Assembly: GCF_036850765.1 (NCBI RefSeq)
Contig: NC_089490.1
Location: forward strand, 291,940,982-292,004,981
Length of the DNA: 64,000 nt
Direction: 5' to 3'
DNA from: Saccopteryx bilineata
Lineage: Eukaryota > Chordata > Mammalia > Chiroptera > Emballonuridae
The number at the start of each line of letters is the position of its first letter. Within the stretch, counting starts at the first letter, position 1. The notes under the pieces are model-generated. The model saw only the letters and a list, made by a program, of their open reading frames with translations, had not been told where the DNA came from and made no database searches. Below are positions 1 to 10,274 of the stretch, one piece after another. The position numbers and the translations under genes were made by a program.

Positions 1-243
1 GCTAAATTCGAATCCATGACCAAAGTGCCACGTGAATATCAGCATGTTTATAACGAAGTGCCACCACATAGGAATAACATTACTTGGTGGGATAAGCAGT
101 TGAAGGAAACCGGCAGTTTGGTGGAGAAACCCCGTTCTGGTAGGCCATCAGTCAGTGACAAGTCTGTAGAGGTTATATGGGACAGCTACCTAAGGAGCCC
201 TAAAAAATCTGTGCGTGAGCCCATATCGCACTACACTGAATAG
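1..243 (+). pseudogene. Tc1/mariner-like transposase N-terminal fragment
   Basis: The frame is open from base 1 through the ATG at 16 to a stop at 241. It encodes a helix-turn-helix-like segment with WWDKQLKETGSL, then the basic GRP hinge (PRSGRPSVSD), then a second partial helix (RSPKKSVRE). This layout matches the paired HTH region of mariner/Tc1-type and DUF4817-type transposases, which bind the element's own terminal repeats. The fragment is clipped by the window edge and diverges abruptly after REPISHYTE, so no DDE/DDD catalytic domain follows. The upstream part may lie outside the window. I infer a dead, truncated DNA transposon; the superfamily call is from motif recognition only. Confidence 0.5.
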
Positions 244-352
244 GTATGAAACTGGGAGAGTTTTCCTCTTATTTGGTGTAGATTTCACACTTCTATAGTT
301 GCTTTTCTGTGACCGGTCAAAAGTGCACCATGACTTTATGGACACACTGTAT

Positions 353-539
353 TTCTTGCCAATCTGACCCAAAAAAGTATAATTTTGATTCATGCACATA
401 AAATGGCTACTGTTGTGTTGGCTGTTATCATTTATTTTTTATTATACAAACTAAAGGAAAAGAGATCAATGCCCCTAATGAAACAGTCAGGTATTGCATG
501 TTTTAAAACTTCTTGAGGCATGCCAATTGAAAATCACTG
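353..539 (+). mobile_element. hAT-like non-autonomous element, 3' part (family H3)
   Basis: The block from the Gly-rich-gap region (ccaatctgacc) to ttgaaaatcactg matches two other places in the window, 43698-44008 and 62776-62975. Shared landmarks are attttgattca, atggctactgtt and tcaggtattgcatg. The 3' end resembles the inverse of the left end cagtgattttcaac of the 43.7-kb copy, which points to a terminal inverted repeat. The left end of this copy is missing or too diverged to place. Confidence 0.6.
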
Positions 540-738
540 CTCTGTTCATTTTATGACCTCACAATTTACATATCTGATATTTCAAAGCCCAGTTATAACA
601 ATCTGGAGAGACTTTATTGTATGTATTTAACACCCAGCTCTTTAGTCTAGAAATGTAGACTGTGACATGTTTGCTCTTCTTTCTTTTAAATATTGGAATA
701 TTTACTGTTCCTTATATTCATGATATTGATTATATATC
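540..738. other. unassigned AT-rich sequence
   Basis: I see no repeat or gene here. It lies between the hAT-like remnant and the LTR that begins at 739. Confidence 0.5.
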
Positions 739-1217
739 TGTAAGGCCAGTGGCCAATGCCATGGCTATGCAGATGCAGGTTCACATTGGATTAGGGCCGA
801 TGGTAAAGGAACTGTGGAGGCAGAAAATGGTGGGCCATTCCGTAGCAGCATATGAGCAGACAGGCAGGGAAAACCCCTTCCCTTTATCTCGTCTCAGGAC
901 CCCACAGCTCTCAGCAGTCTACAAACAGGCCAGGCAGAAATCAGGCCTCCCACGCCTCGACTTGGTCTCTGGTTCCACAAACCAGAATCATTCTCTGGAC
1001 TCACCTTCTGGACTCACAGGTCCCCTCAGCACCCACCCCCTGCACTCTCCAGCAAAACAGGCTTGGGGGGGGAGCCCTTCTCCAGCAAACAATTGCGGTT
1101 CCCCATGGCCACAGGGTAATGCCCTGAAGGCAAGCATACGCAGTGCTCCATAAACTATACACACATGGCTCTGCCCCAATACAAGCAAGCAAACTAAAAA
1201 CATTTGTTTACCCAACA
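739..1217 (-). mobile_element. Solo LTR, family D, minus strand
   Basis: Read on the minus strand the element starts TGTTGGGTAAAC and ends GGCCTTACA, so it has the TG...CA ends of an LTR. The flanks are atatc (734-738) and acatc (1218-1222), a 5-bp target duplication with one mismatch. The 3' arm (minus strand) carries the conserved stretch around 'ccaatgtgaacctgc' that is also found at 37129-37483, 39492-39879, about 40875-40977 and 41179-41530. No internal retroviral sequence is attached, so it is a solo LTR. Five-base TSDs fit ERVL/MaLR or gammaretrovirus-like groups; the subfamily is not identified. Open frames across it are chance. Confidence 0.7.
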
Positions 1218-1222
1218 ACATC

Positions 1223-1934
1223 TCTTCAATTAAATAATTTCCCACCAATAAGGCCTATAATTATAATTACAAAGTAAAGAGCAAGAATCTAAGGAAGCAG
1301 TCAATGACAGGGAAATAACAATTTAAATAACCTGATTAAATATATGTAAGTTATTCTATTTTAGCATAAATAGCAGAGAGATAACTCCATTTAGAAGTTT
1401 GGAAATCCTAAAGTTATTGCACTGATTCTGTACTTGCCCCTGCCAGTGGATAACATTCCAGTTTGGGTTGCTTACACTGCACGAAGCAGAGGAGAAGCAT
1501 GTTTTCACCCAGTACAGAACACAGAAACAAACCCCTGGAGGTTCCTGTGTAAAAGGGGTCTGTGTGACATATAATTCCTTAAAATAAGGATATTTTCCAA
1601 AAAGGCCAAGAAAAGTAGAAAGTAGAGGAGGATGAGGAAGAGAAAGAGAAGACAAAGAAGGAAAAGGAAATTCAAGTGTGTAAATATCTGGAAGAACAAG
1701 ATATCAGAGTCAATCAGAAGGCAAGTAAAAAGGAAGTTAGTCTGATGTTATTTTGAAGCATACTGGAGCTATAATTACCAGATCAAGAATTCCTGTCCAT
1801 CAGGAAGTATCAACTCTGCATTTGCTATTAGGAGGAAGGATGAGAAGGATAGTAAAGTAACTAGGTTTTTGAAATGAGTTAAGACTAGATTGTCATCTTG
1901 CTGCTTACTAGATTTAAATATCTTTCTTACATAA
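1223..1934. other. unassigned old sequence with purine-rich stretch
   Basis: There is a purine-rich stretch around 1605-1680. Nothing here could be assigned to a gene or a known repeat. Confidence 0.5.
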
Positions 1935-1942
1935 CTATAAAG

Positions 1943-2273
1943 CAGGGGTCCCCAAACTACGGCCCCGCGGGCTGCATGCGGCCCCCTGAGGCCATTTATC
2001 CGGCCCCCACCGCACTTCCGGAAGGGGCACCTCTTTCATTGGTGGTCAGTGAGAGGAGCATAGTTCCCATTGAAATACTGGTCAGTTTGTTGATTTAAAT
2101 TTACTTGTTCTTTATTTTAAATATTATATTTGTTCCCGTTTTGTTTTTTTACTTTAAAATAAAATATGTGCAGTGTGCATAGGGATTTGTTCATAGTTTT
2201 TTTATAGTCCAGCCCTCCAGTGGTCTAAGGGACAGTGAACTGGCCCCCTGTGTAAAAAGTTTGGGGACCCCTG
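1943..2273 (+). mobile_element. hAT non-autonomous element with perfect TSD (family H1)
   Basis: The ends are caggggtccccaaac and its inverse gtttggggacccctg, a 15-bp terminal inverted repeat. The element is bounded by a perfect 8-bp duplication, ctataaag, at 1935-1942 and 2274-2281. Eight-base TSDs and CAG...CTG ends are diagnostic of hAT elements. At 331 bp with no transposase frame it is a non-autonomous derivative moved in trans. The central part is AT-rich. Confidence 0.9.
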
Positions 2274-2287
2274 CTATAAAGGCTTAG

Positions 2288-2846
2288 TTTTTTGTTGTTT
2301 ATGTTGTTGTTTTATTCAAAGTTAGAAGCTGGGAGGCAGTCAGAAAGACTCCTGCATGTGCTCGACAAAGATCCACCTGGCATGCCCACCAGGGGGCGAT
2401 GCTCTGCCCACCTGATGCAACCAGAGCCATTCTAGTCTGAAGTGGATGCCATGGAGCCATCCTCGGTGCCGGGGCCAACTCTTGCTCCAGTGGAGCCTTG
2501 GCTGCGGGAGGAGAAGAGAAAGACAGAAAAGAAGGAGAGGGGGGCCCTGGCCGGTTGGCTCAGCGCTGGAGTGGCTCTGGTTGCAACATGGCGACACCCA
2601 GGATGGGCAGAGCCTCGACCCATGGTGGGCGTGCCGGGTGGATCCCGGTCGGGCGCATGTGAAAGTCTGTCTGACTGTCTCTCCCTGTTTCCAGCTTCGG
2701 AAAAATGAAAAAAAAAAAAAAAAAAGGAGAGGGGGAAGGCTGGAGATGCAGATGGGCACTTCTTCTGTGTGCCCTGACCAAGAATCAAACCTGAGACTTC
2801 CACACGCCAGGCCAACACTCTACTGCTGAGCCAACCGGCCAGGGCC
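2288..2846 (-). mobile_element. SINE family A, minus strand, interrupted
   Basis: This tRNA-derived SINE reads on the minus strand from the head at 2846 (ggccctggccggttggctc) to a degenerate A-tail near 2288. It is flanked by taaaggcttag (2277-2287) and taaaggctcag (2847-2857), an 11-bp TSD with one mismatch. The left TSD overlaps the right TSD of the hAT element, so the SINE landed at the edge of the older transposon. It is itself split by another SINE at 2544-2723. Divergence in the tail and head marks it as fairly old. Confidence 0.85.
2544..2723 (+). mobile_element. SINE family A, internally deleted, nested
   Basis: The inner SINE starts gccctggccggttggctcag and jumps at once into the distal body (ctggagtggctctgg). 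It lacks the tRNA B box (the ggttcgattcc segment) and the CT-rich arm, leaving about 180 bp instead of about 350 bp. It ends in an A18 tail. A perfect 12-bp TSD, aaggagaggggg, flanks it at 2532-2543 and 2724-2735. Either the deletion followed insertion, or a short variant was retroposed. Confidence 0.88.
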
Positions 2847-2857
2847 TAAAGGCTCAG

Positions 2858-3809
2858 TTTTCATCTTTATAAAAGGCAATAGTGATTTTTAATTTATAAA
2901 CTAATGAAGAAGAATAAATTGGGTCATTCATAGAAAAGTCTTTCTAATGGTTCATTATACAGCTGCTTCTGTCATCTCACCCTTTCAAGTGTGACTGTTG
3001 GTAAAGACAAAGGGATCATCCTATGGCTACTTCTCAGGAACTTGGTCTCTACATACAGGCAAAAGGGCTTTAAATGTATTTTATAAAAAGAAAATAACTT
3101 TCCAAAAACTACTTTGACTATGTACATTTACAAATTTTTTAGGTTGTTTCTGAATCTTGATGCAAGTGCATCGTGATCCTGGACATTACCAAGTTAATGC
3201 CAGTGATATGTGACATACCTCCCCAAGGGAACTTATTCAATAATAGTAGGGTCAGTAGAAGAAGCTGTTCTTTACCCTGAAAGCAATATGAAAGCTGGAT
3301 ATAAAGCAATGAGATTTTATGAGAATGTCTATTTTAAATGTATTGTTGGGGGGTGGAACAGAGTGAGACAAGTGTGAAGACCCTGGTCTGGCATTGTTTC
3401 TGGCAGATGTAGATATCAGCTTTTTCTCCCAAGAACAGATGGATTGGTGACAGGAAGGGAAGTTCTACAATTTCCACCAGGTTTAACAAGAGCTAAACTT
3501 TGGAATACTATGGAAATACAATGTTGACTTTATGTTTGCTTGTTAATAGAGGACTAGAATTTATGCTATTTTAGAAAGGTAAAGGTATATTATATCATTC
3601 AATATGAGGTAAAGCCACTTACCTTTACCTGTCACTTTTGTGGTTCTGTTCTTTGTGAAACCTATATTTGGTTACTTCTCATTCCCAGCTCACTTTATTT
3701 CTTTATTTTTAAACCTGAGTTAAAGGGATATATTGTGTTCATTGATTTTATGTAACATACAGAGTTGGAGAGAAGATAAGAGGAAATTTCAATGTTAAGG
3801 TTGTTTTTT
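2858..3809. other. unassigned AT-rich sequence
   Basis: No gene, RNA gene or recognisable repeat is visible. The open frames are short and lack codon structure or motifs. Confidence 0.5.
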
Positions 3810-4160
3810 GCTTTATCAGGTGGTCGCGCAGTGGATAGAATGTCAGACTGGGATGCGGAAGACCCAGGTTTAAAACCCCGAGGTTGCCAGATTTAGTGAG
3901 GTTGCCAGTTTAGAGATGCATATACATGCATATGTGCATATTTATGTATATAAACACATGTTCAATGATTTAAAATATAACAAAGAGCATCAAAAACACA
4001 AAAGGTCACTCGGTCTGCTGTAGCCCCCTGGTCAAGGCACATATGAGAAAGAAATCATTGAACAACTAAGGTACCTCAATGAAGAATTGATGCTTCTCAT
4101 TTCTCTCCCTTCCTATCTGTCTGCCCTATCTGTCCCCCCATCTCTGTCACAAAAAAGTTT
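3810..4160 (+). mobile_element. SINE family B with foreign 89-bp patch
   Basis: The head (gcgcagtggatagaatgtcagactgg, split over the line) and the tail (gaaagaaatcattgaacaac through ctctgtcacaaaaaa) match family B. The central part, between gaggttgccag (3879-3889) and ggtcactcggtctgctg (about 4004), is replaced. The replacement at 3908-3996 is an exact copy of 5087-5175. The 11-mer gaggttgccag is also duplicated at 3898-3908, beside the patch. Confidence 0.8.
3908..3996 (+). repeat. 89-bp exact templated copy, acceptor
   Basis: All 89 bases equal 5087-5175 in the same orientation, offset by 1179 bp. The bases just outside differ (a versus t on the left, c versus t on the right). The donor is plain AT-rich sequence, whereas this copy sits inside a SINE, so this is the derived copy. 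Confidence 0.93.
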
Positions 4161-4315
4161 TTTTTAATAAGATCACATGTTCATAGTCATTATGAATAAT
4201 ATTAATGTTCTCTTATTCCAAAGGTTGATTAGAAAATATTTTCTAAGTTAAAAAGTCATTTACATTGTCTTTATGATATTAAGAAAGAGAAGAGAAGGTA
4301 GTTTTTTATGGGCAT

Positions 4316-4685
4316 TGTTATGGACTTAATATTTCTGTACCCCCCAAATTCATGTGTGGAAGCTGTAATTCTCAATGTGAAGTATCAGTAGATGGGCCTT
4401 TGAGAAGTAGGTAGGTTTAGATAAAGTCATAAGGATAGACCTCCCAGAATGAAGGTAATATCCTTATAAGAAAAGATATGAGAAAAATCTCTCTGGTATG
4501 ATTGTGCATCAAAAATACTGTAATGTTTAAGACTAGAAGAAGGGTTCTCATCAGGAAGCAAATTGGTCTGCACCTTGATCTTGGACTTCCCAGCTTCCAG
4601 CACTGTGGGAAATAAATGTCTGTCTGTCCTTTAAGCCCCAAGTAGATGGAGTTTCGTTATAGCAGCCTGGGCTGCTTAAGGTAGG
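4316..4685 (+). mobile_element. MLT1-like MaLR LTR, plus strand
   Basis: The order of landmarks is that of an MLT1-type mammalian LTR. It starts tgttatggacttaat, then has accccccaaattcatg, a central ccttataagaaaag, then cttggacttcccagcttccag, aataaatgtctg as a likely polyadenylation site, and an end near cagcctgggctgc. It is diverged by many small changes. No internal sequence is attached, so it is a solo LTR. Confidence 0.7.
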
Positions 4686-5297
4686 TATATAACAATTCCT
4701 AATATTTTCTTCTCTTTTCTTTTTTTTCCTAGCCAAAAATTATAGAAACTTCCTCTACTGGCACATTGAAATATTCAATTTTTCAACAATGTGAATCCAG
4801 CTTCTTTCCCACCTTCTCAACGTTTCTCATAAATAAGCCAGAAAAAAACACAAAAGTCAAAATTTCAAATGCCTATGGGGTATATAAGTAAAATATTCCA
4901 TTTAAAAAATTGATAACTACATCAAAGAAAGTCTATCTATGAGATGAAGTCAGCACATGAGGCAGTATCACTGTTTGAGTTAAAGTATCATTTGTGGTTC
5001 ATGCTTTTATAACTTTTTAATCATTTATACATTAAATTTAACTTTCAAAATTTAAGCACATATAGCTTTCAAGTTGAAATGTATATGTTTAGAGATGCAT
5101 ATACATGCATATGTGCATATTTATGTATATAAACACATGTTCAATGATTTAAAATATAACAAAGAGCATCAAAAATTAGCACTGCTTCAACTTCAGGTAA
5201 CTGTAGCAAGACATTTCAAATATATTCTCATCAATCTTTTAGACCTAGAGAAATAAGCAACTGGAATTATTACAAAATTTAAAAATATAAGTAAGCA
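4686..5297. other. unassigned AT-rich DNA holding the 89-bp donor
   Basis: This is AT-rich sequence without a recognised gene. Positions 5087-5175 are identical to the patch at 3908-3996 in a SINE. Confidence 0.6.
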
Positions 5298-5630
5298 GCC
5301 TGACCAGGCAGTGGCGTAGTGGATAGAGTGTCAGACTGGGATGTGGAGGACCCAGTTTCAAGACCCTGAGGTTGCCAGCTTGAGCACGGGATCATCTGGT
5401 TTGAGCAAAGCTCACCATCTTGGACCCAAGGTTGCTGGCTTGAGCAAGGGGTTGCTCGGTCTGCTGAAGGCCCACGGTCAAGGCACAAATGAGAAAGCAG
5501 TCAATGAACAACTAAGGTGTTGCAATGAAAAACTGATGATTGATGCTTCTTATCTCTCTCTGTTCCTGTCTGTCTATCCCTATCTAGCCCTCTCTCTGAC
5601 TCTCTCTCTGTCTCTGTAAAAAAAGAAAAA
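5298..5630 (+). mobile_element. SINE family B, full length
   Basis: The head is gcctgaccaggcagtggcgt, followed by the three gcttgagc-type modules, the gtcaaggcacaaatgagaaag block, a (tctctctg) pyrimidine tract and an A-rich tail. The flanks, tataagtaagca (left, ending 5297) and tatatgtaagca (right, ending 5646), form a near-perfect TSD. This copy gives the local reference for what the 3810-4160 copy has lost. Confidence 0.85.
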
Positions 5631-5701
5631 AATATATATGTAAGCACTAAGACTCCAAAGGAGTAATTTTTTGAACTAGAAAATAATAAATAGAAATATC
5701 C

Positions 5702-6066
5702 TTTTTTTTTTTTTTGTATTTTTCTGAAGCTGGAAACGGGGAAAGACAGACAGACTCCCGCATGCGCCCGACCGGGATCCACCTGGCTCTGCCCACCAGG
5801 GGGAGATGCTCTGCCCCTCTGGGTCTTCGCTCTGCCGCGACCAGAGCCACTCTAGCGCCTGGGCCCTGGGCCCTGAGCCATCCCCAGCGCCCTGGGCCAT
5901 CATTGGAGCCTTGGCTGCGGGAAGGGAAGAGAGAGACAGAGAGGAAGGAGGGGGGGAGGGTGGAGAAGCAAATGGGCGCTTCTCCTATGTTCCCTGGCCG
6001 GGAATCAAACCCGGGTCCCCCGCACGCCAGGCCGACGCTCTACCGCTGAGCCAACCAGCCAGAACC
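5702..6066 (-). mobile_element. SINE family A, minus strand, full length
   Basis: It reads on the minus strand from the tRNA-like head, with a good B-box segment near 6010, to the cttcagaaaaatac end and T14 on the plus strand. A perfect 11-bp TSD, tagaaatatcc, flanks it at 5691-5701 and 6067-6077. The low divergence suggests a young copy. Confidence 0.92.
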
Positions 6067-6077
6067 TAGAAATATCC

Positions 6078-6837
6078 TCTTAATAAAATGTAATCTTTTA
6101 AGAATTCTTGAAGTGACTTTAGAGCAAAAATGCTAAAAAGCTAAATAATTTTCTTCAAAGGTATTAACCTGAAGTGATTGTGAAAGGTTTTTATTTCTAT
6201 AACAATGTAAATATGATTTTGTCAATACAAAAAACAGGAAACATTTTAAATGCACTTTCATACAGACATAAAGATACACTCCAGGCTACTGAGGAACATC
6301 TACTTAATTTTATTGATTTTTTTCCCTTCAATTTAAATTCCTTAGTCACCATGGTCTTTTATCATTTTTATTCAGAGGTGAATAAGAGGTCAAAATTCAA
6401 TTCTGGTGTATCTTTTAGATTATTATTTATAGTCATACCCTGGAACATTGAATATCATTAGCTTCCCATTTAAAATTTCAACCCTAGAAGCAGGCTTTAG
6501 AGTACTCTCAAAAAAAATTTTTAATTTTCTATATATTCTGTGTAGGTTATATATTTTTAAATAGAAAATTTTCTAAGGGAAAAGGCAATGGCAGTGTTTA
6601 CTGTTATTAAGCTGAATGAATTTTAGAAAACATCCATTACTTTTTATTTACATTTCTTAGAAATTACAGAACTGTTATATTCTAGAATGATAGATATAAC
6701 ATAACTCTTACCATACATACATCTTTCCACATTTCATAAAAGGTTTTATGCTATTTCAGAAACAATATTAAAAAATGTCATATATAAATGCAAAAAAGAC
6801 ATTTAATAAAAACCACAAATTTAAGGTTTTTTTAAAA
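6078..6837. other. unassigned AT-rich sequence
   Basis: I see no gene or recognisable repeat. The 95-codon open frame here has no motif. Confidence 0.5.
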
Positions 6838-7180
6838 AAAATTATTGCATTTATTAGGTGACAGTGATTAATAAAATCATATAGGTTTCAAGTGTATGAT
6901 TCTATGATACATCATCTATGTATATTGTATTGTGTGTTCACCACTTCAAGTTAAGTCTTCTTCCATCATCTTTTTCTTCCCTGTCACCTTCCTCTACATG
7001 CCCTACCCTCCTTCCCCTCTTATAATCCCCTTATTGTTGTCTGTGTCTATAAGCTTTTCTCTTTCTTGATTAATCTCTTCAACTTTTTTACTCAGCCCAT
7101 CTGTCATCCTTGGGTTGTAATTATGCCTTTCTTTACTTCTTGAATTTGTCCAAAGAAGAACTGAATTTAAGGGTTGGCAA
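6838..7180 (-). mobile_element. L1 3' end fragment, minus strand
   Basis: On the minus strand it reads acacaatacaatatacat, then cttgaaacctatatgatttt, then attaatcactgtcacctaat, and ends at an A-tail (T/A run at 6828-6842). The same 3'-end signature occurs at 14939-15010, 17120-17262, 32516-32620 and 58403-58515. It is truncated before any clear ORF2 coding sequence. Confidence 0.7.
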
Positions 7181-7309
7181 TAAGACACACACAAAATATG
7201 CACAAAATTAGTTTCTCTTTAGTTATTTACAAGTCAGCCTGGGAAATATTTATGAACACACATTCTATGTCTCCATTCTATTCTTATTTTTTTCTATTCT
7301 ATTCTATTC

Positions 7310-7325
7310 TTTTTTTTTTTTTTAG

Positions 7326-7377
<52 letters not shown>

Positions 7378-7500
7378 AGAGGGGAGGAGCTGGAAGCATC
7401 AACTCCCATATGTGCCTTGACCAGGCAAGCCCAGGGTTTTGAACCGGTGACCTCAGCATTTCCAGGTTAACGCTTTATCCACTGCGCCACCACAGGTCAG
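7310..7500 (-). mobile_element. SINE family C, minus strand, with (GA)n
   Basis: The head on the minus strand is ctgacctgtggtggcgcagtg, followed by gcttgcctggtcaaggcaca, a long CT run (GA on the plus strand, 7325-7376) and an A-tail. The flanks tattctattc at 7300-7309 and 7501-7510 are a perfect TSD, although the target is itself a short tandem repeat. Confidence 0.88.
7325..7376 (+). repeat. (GA)n microsatellite
   Basis: A near-pure GA dinucleotide run of about 50 bp, grown from the pyrimidine tract of the surrounding family C SINE. Confidence 0.9.
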
Positions 7501-7641
7501 TATTCTATTCTTTTTTGAGCAATCATTCTGTTTGCCAATGGTTGGCAGCATGACTAGAGAGTCTACAATTTCAGATCAGGCCTAAGCTTTTAAGACTTTT
7601 TATATGCCTAGCCATATGTCCAGGTAATTCCAGCAAAACTT

Positions 7642-7971
7642 TTTTTTTTTTTTTGCATTTTTCTGAAGCTGGAAACAGTGAGAGACAGTCAGACAGACTC
7701 CTGCATGCGCCCGACCGGGATCCACCCGGCAGGCCCACCAGGGGCGACGCTCTGCCCACCAGGGGGCGATGCTCTGCCCATCCCGGGTGTCGCCATGTTG
7801 TGACCAGAGCCACTCTAGCTCCTGAGGCAGAGGCCACAGAGCCATCCCCAGCGCTGGGGCCATCTTTGCTCCTATGGAGCCTTGGCTGCGGGAGGGGAAG
7901 AGAGAGACAGAGAGGAAGGAGAGGGGGAGGGTGGAGAAGCAAATGGGCGCTTCTCCTGTGTGCCCTGGCCG
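7642..7971 (-). mobile_element. SINE family A, minus strand, 5' truncated
   Basis: It starts at T16 on the plus strand and runs through the SINE body, but stops at ggccg near 7971, so the tRNA-like head is missing. The flanks aaaact(t) at 7635-7641 and 7972-7978 suggest a short TSD. The body carries a duplicated segment of the type ccaccaggggcgacgctctgcc / ccaccagggggcgatgctctgcc, seen also at 8595-9006. Confidence 0.85.
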
Positions 7972-7978
7972 AAAACTT

Positions 7979-8578
7979 ATTTTTTATATATAAATACTTT
8001 CAAAAATCTCTGATGAGCTATTTTACCCAGACCTAGCATCTAGTTTATGAGTAGAAATACTTCCTATATTATCAATGCTAAATCACTACATTACCTACTG
8101 AAATAAAACTGGGCATCACACTCTCAGTCACCACAAGTATAGAATGTAAGTTTTGAGGATTAGGAAGAATTAATAAAAACAAATCATGTTTGAGTAAAGA
8201 TCAATTCAAAGCACAATATGGGCCAATGAATTTTATCATTGATCAGATTCCACATTACATTTGGTGTAGTATCAAAGAATATCCACAATTATCTGAAAAG
8301 GCTCTGGAAAAATTCTTGTTGTTTTTCAACTACATATCTCTATAGGATGAATAGTTTTTAATACCATTTAACCAAAATGACATAGTATAACATTGTATTT
8401 AGAAGCAGAAATAATAACCCACCTGTCTTCAGGTAAGGGAGATGATAATGTAAATGTTGCTACTCTTCTCATAATTTATTTCATTGAAAATGTGTTTTAA
8501 ATATAAAATATGTTGTGTTAAGATATACTGAGCTTATTAAAATTATTTTAAAATTTATTATTAAATGAATGTAAATAT
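7979..8578. other. unassigned AT-rich sequence
   Basis: I see no gene or repeat assignment. Confidence 0.5.
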
Positions 8579-8594
8579 ATAAGTTTTAATTTTA

Positions 8595-9006
8595 TTTTAT
8601 TTATTTTATTTATTTTATTTTTTTTGTATTTTTCTGAAGCTGGAAATGGGGAGAGACAGTCAGACAGACTCCCGCATGCGCCCGACCGGGATCCACCTGG
8701 CACGCCCACCAGGGGCGAAGCTCTGCCCACCAGGGGGCGATGCTCTGCCCCTCCGGGGCGTCGCTCTGTCGCGACCAGAGCCACTCTAGTGCCTGGGGCA
8801 GAGGCCAAGGAGCCATCCCCAGTACCTGGGCCATCTTTGCTCCAATGGAGCCTTGGCTGCGGGAGGGGAAGAGAGGGACAGAGAGGAAGGAGGGGGGGTG
8901 TGGAGAAGCAAATGGGCGCTTCTCCTATGTGCCCTGACCGGGAATGGAACCCGGGTCCCCCGCACGCCAGGCTGACGCTCTACCGCTGAGTCAGCCGGCC
9001 AGGTCC
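8595..9006 (-). mobile_element. SINE family A, minus strand, long A/T-patterned tail
   Basis: A full SINE with the tRNA-like head ending at 9006. The tail is patterned, with TTTAT-type repeats on the plus strand at 8595-8628, rather than a plain poly-A. A perfect 16-bp TSD, ataagttttaatttta, lies at 8579-8594 and 9007-9022. Low divergence and an exact TSD mark a young copy. Confidence 0.92.
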
Positions 9007-9022
9007 ATAAGTTTTAATTTTA

Positions 9023-9937
9023 AATATAGTAAATATGTTTGAATATATACCCCATCATCAAAAGTTGTTTAGGGTTCTCAGTAATTTTTAAGGGTGTAAA
9101 AGATTTGAGATGAAAAACTTTGAGAACCTCTGCATTATAAGTAAAACCTTTACAGCTGAGAAACAAAGATGGTATCTGTTTTAGTCACATAGCCTGGAAT
9201 AATGTAATGTTTCCTACTGAGTTTTCTTTTGGAATCTAGTCTCTTCTCCCATTTCATGTTTCGAGATTTGCCTTTGTTATTTGAATAACCTTTCCTTTTC
9301 TCTTAATTCTTCTAATGGAAGTTTTATTTTCTCTGATATCTCACATCTCTTACCTGACATATTGTAGTTTAAAATTTTTAAAACTTTATACATATTAAGT
9401 GAAAATTTATGAAGAATTTTACATAATGATGACATGTCTTATCACAATATTAATGTATCCTAAAGCAATAGTATTATTCTTTGTAAGAATATTTTGTATT
9501 TCACATTTTTCCTTTAATTTTATTTGTAATAAGGTTCATTTTCTAAAGGTGTTAATATTTATAGGAGGTGAGGTTATTTCCTAGCCAACTATTTGAAGAA
9601 AGTTTGTGTTGTAGAGAGGCTAGAGCAATATTCCTGGCTAGTTGGCTATTTCCTTATTTAAAATGTTTGTTTAATTATTATTTCTCCCCAGTCAATTGAC
9701 TTGAAGAACTATATTATACAATGCATTCTGTTTTCTCTTAGTGCCACAATGACAGACTGTGTCCTATAAATATAAATTGTATTGTATCTTTTTTAAAACT
9801 ATTCTTGAGTCAAGTAAGTGTCTGTCATGACCTGTAATCTGTTTCTACAATCATTAGAAAAGAGATTTAGGATTTGCAATAGATCCAAAAATGAAGTTCA
9901 CTGTAGTTTTAGAAAATGTTTGACTACATGTGGTCTT
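9023..9937. other. unassigned AT-rich sequence
   Basis: No recognisable gene or repeat. The open frames are short, hydrophobic by composition and unsupported. Confidence 0.5.
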
Positions 9938-10274
9938 TTTTTTTTAGTAAGGGGAGGGGAGATAGTGAGACAGACTCCCACATGCACCCTGACTGGGATC
10001 CACCCAGCAATCCTGTCTTAGACTGATGCTCAATAAATTGAGCTATTTTTAACACCTGACGCTGATGCTGGGATCAACAGAGCCATCCTTAGGGCCAAGC
10101 CCAATGTTTAAACCAACTAAGCCACTGGCTGCAAAAAGAGAAGAGGGAGAAAAGGGGAAGAGGGATGAGGAGAGAAGTAGATGGTTGCTTCTCCTATATG
10201 CCCTAACCAGGAATCACACCTGGGATGTATATACACAGGGCCAACACTTTGTCCACTGAGTCAACCAGCCAGGG
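9938..10274 (-). mobile_element. SINE family A-related, old, minus strand
   Basis: The order of landmarks is that of family A (cagactcccacatgca, ctgactgggatccaccc, ggttgcttctcctatatgcc, ccaaccagccaggg on the plus strand), but the copy is strongly diverged and has extra segments. No clear TSD remains. It is probably an older subfamily. Confidence 0.7.

Noticed and set aside
662..1153. 163-codon plus-strand frame as a gene
   Set aside because: It runs antisense through a solo LTR, with compositional bias and no domain.
2532..2735. A CRISPR or tandem-repeat array
   Set aside because: The repeats are dispersed SINE pieces and a TSD, with no regularly spaced direct repeats.
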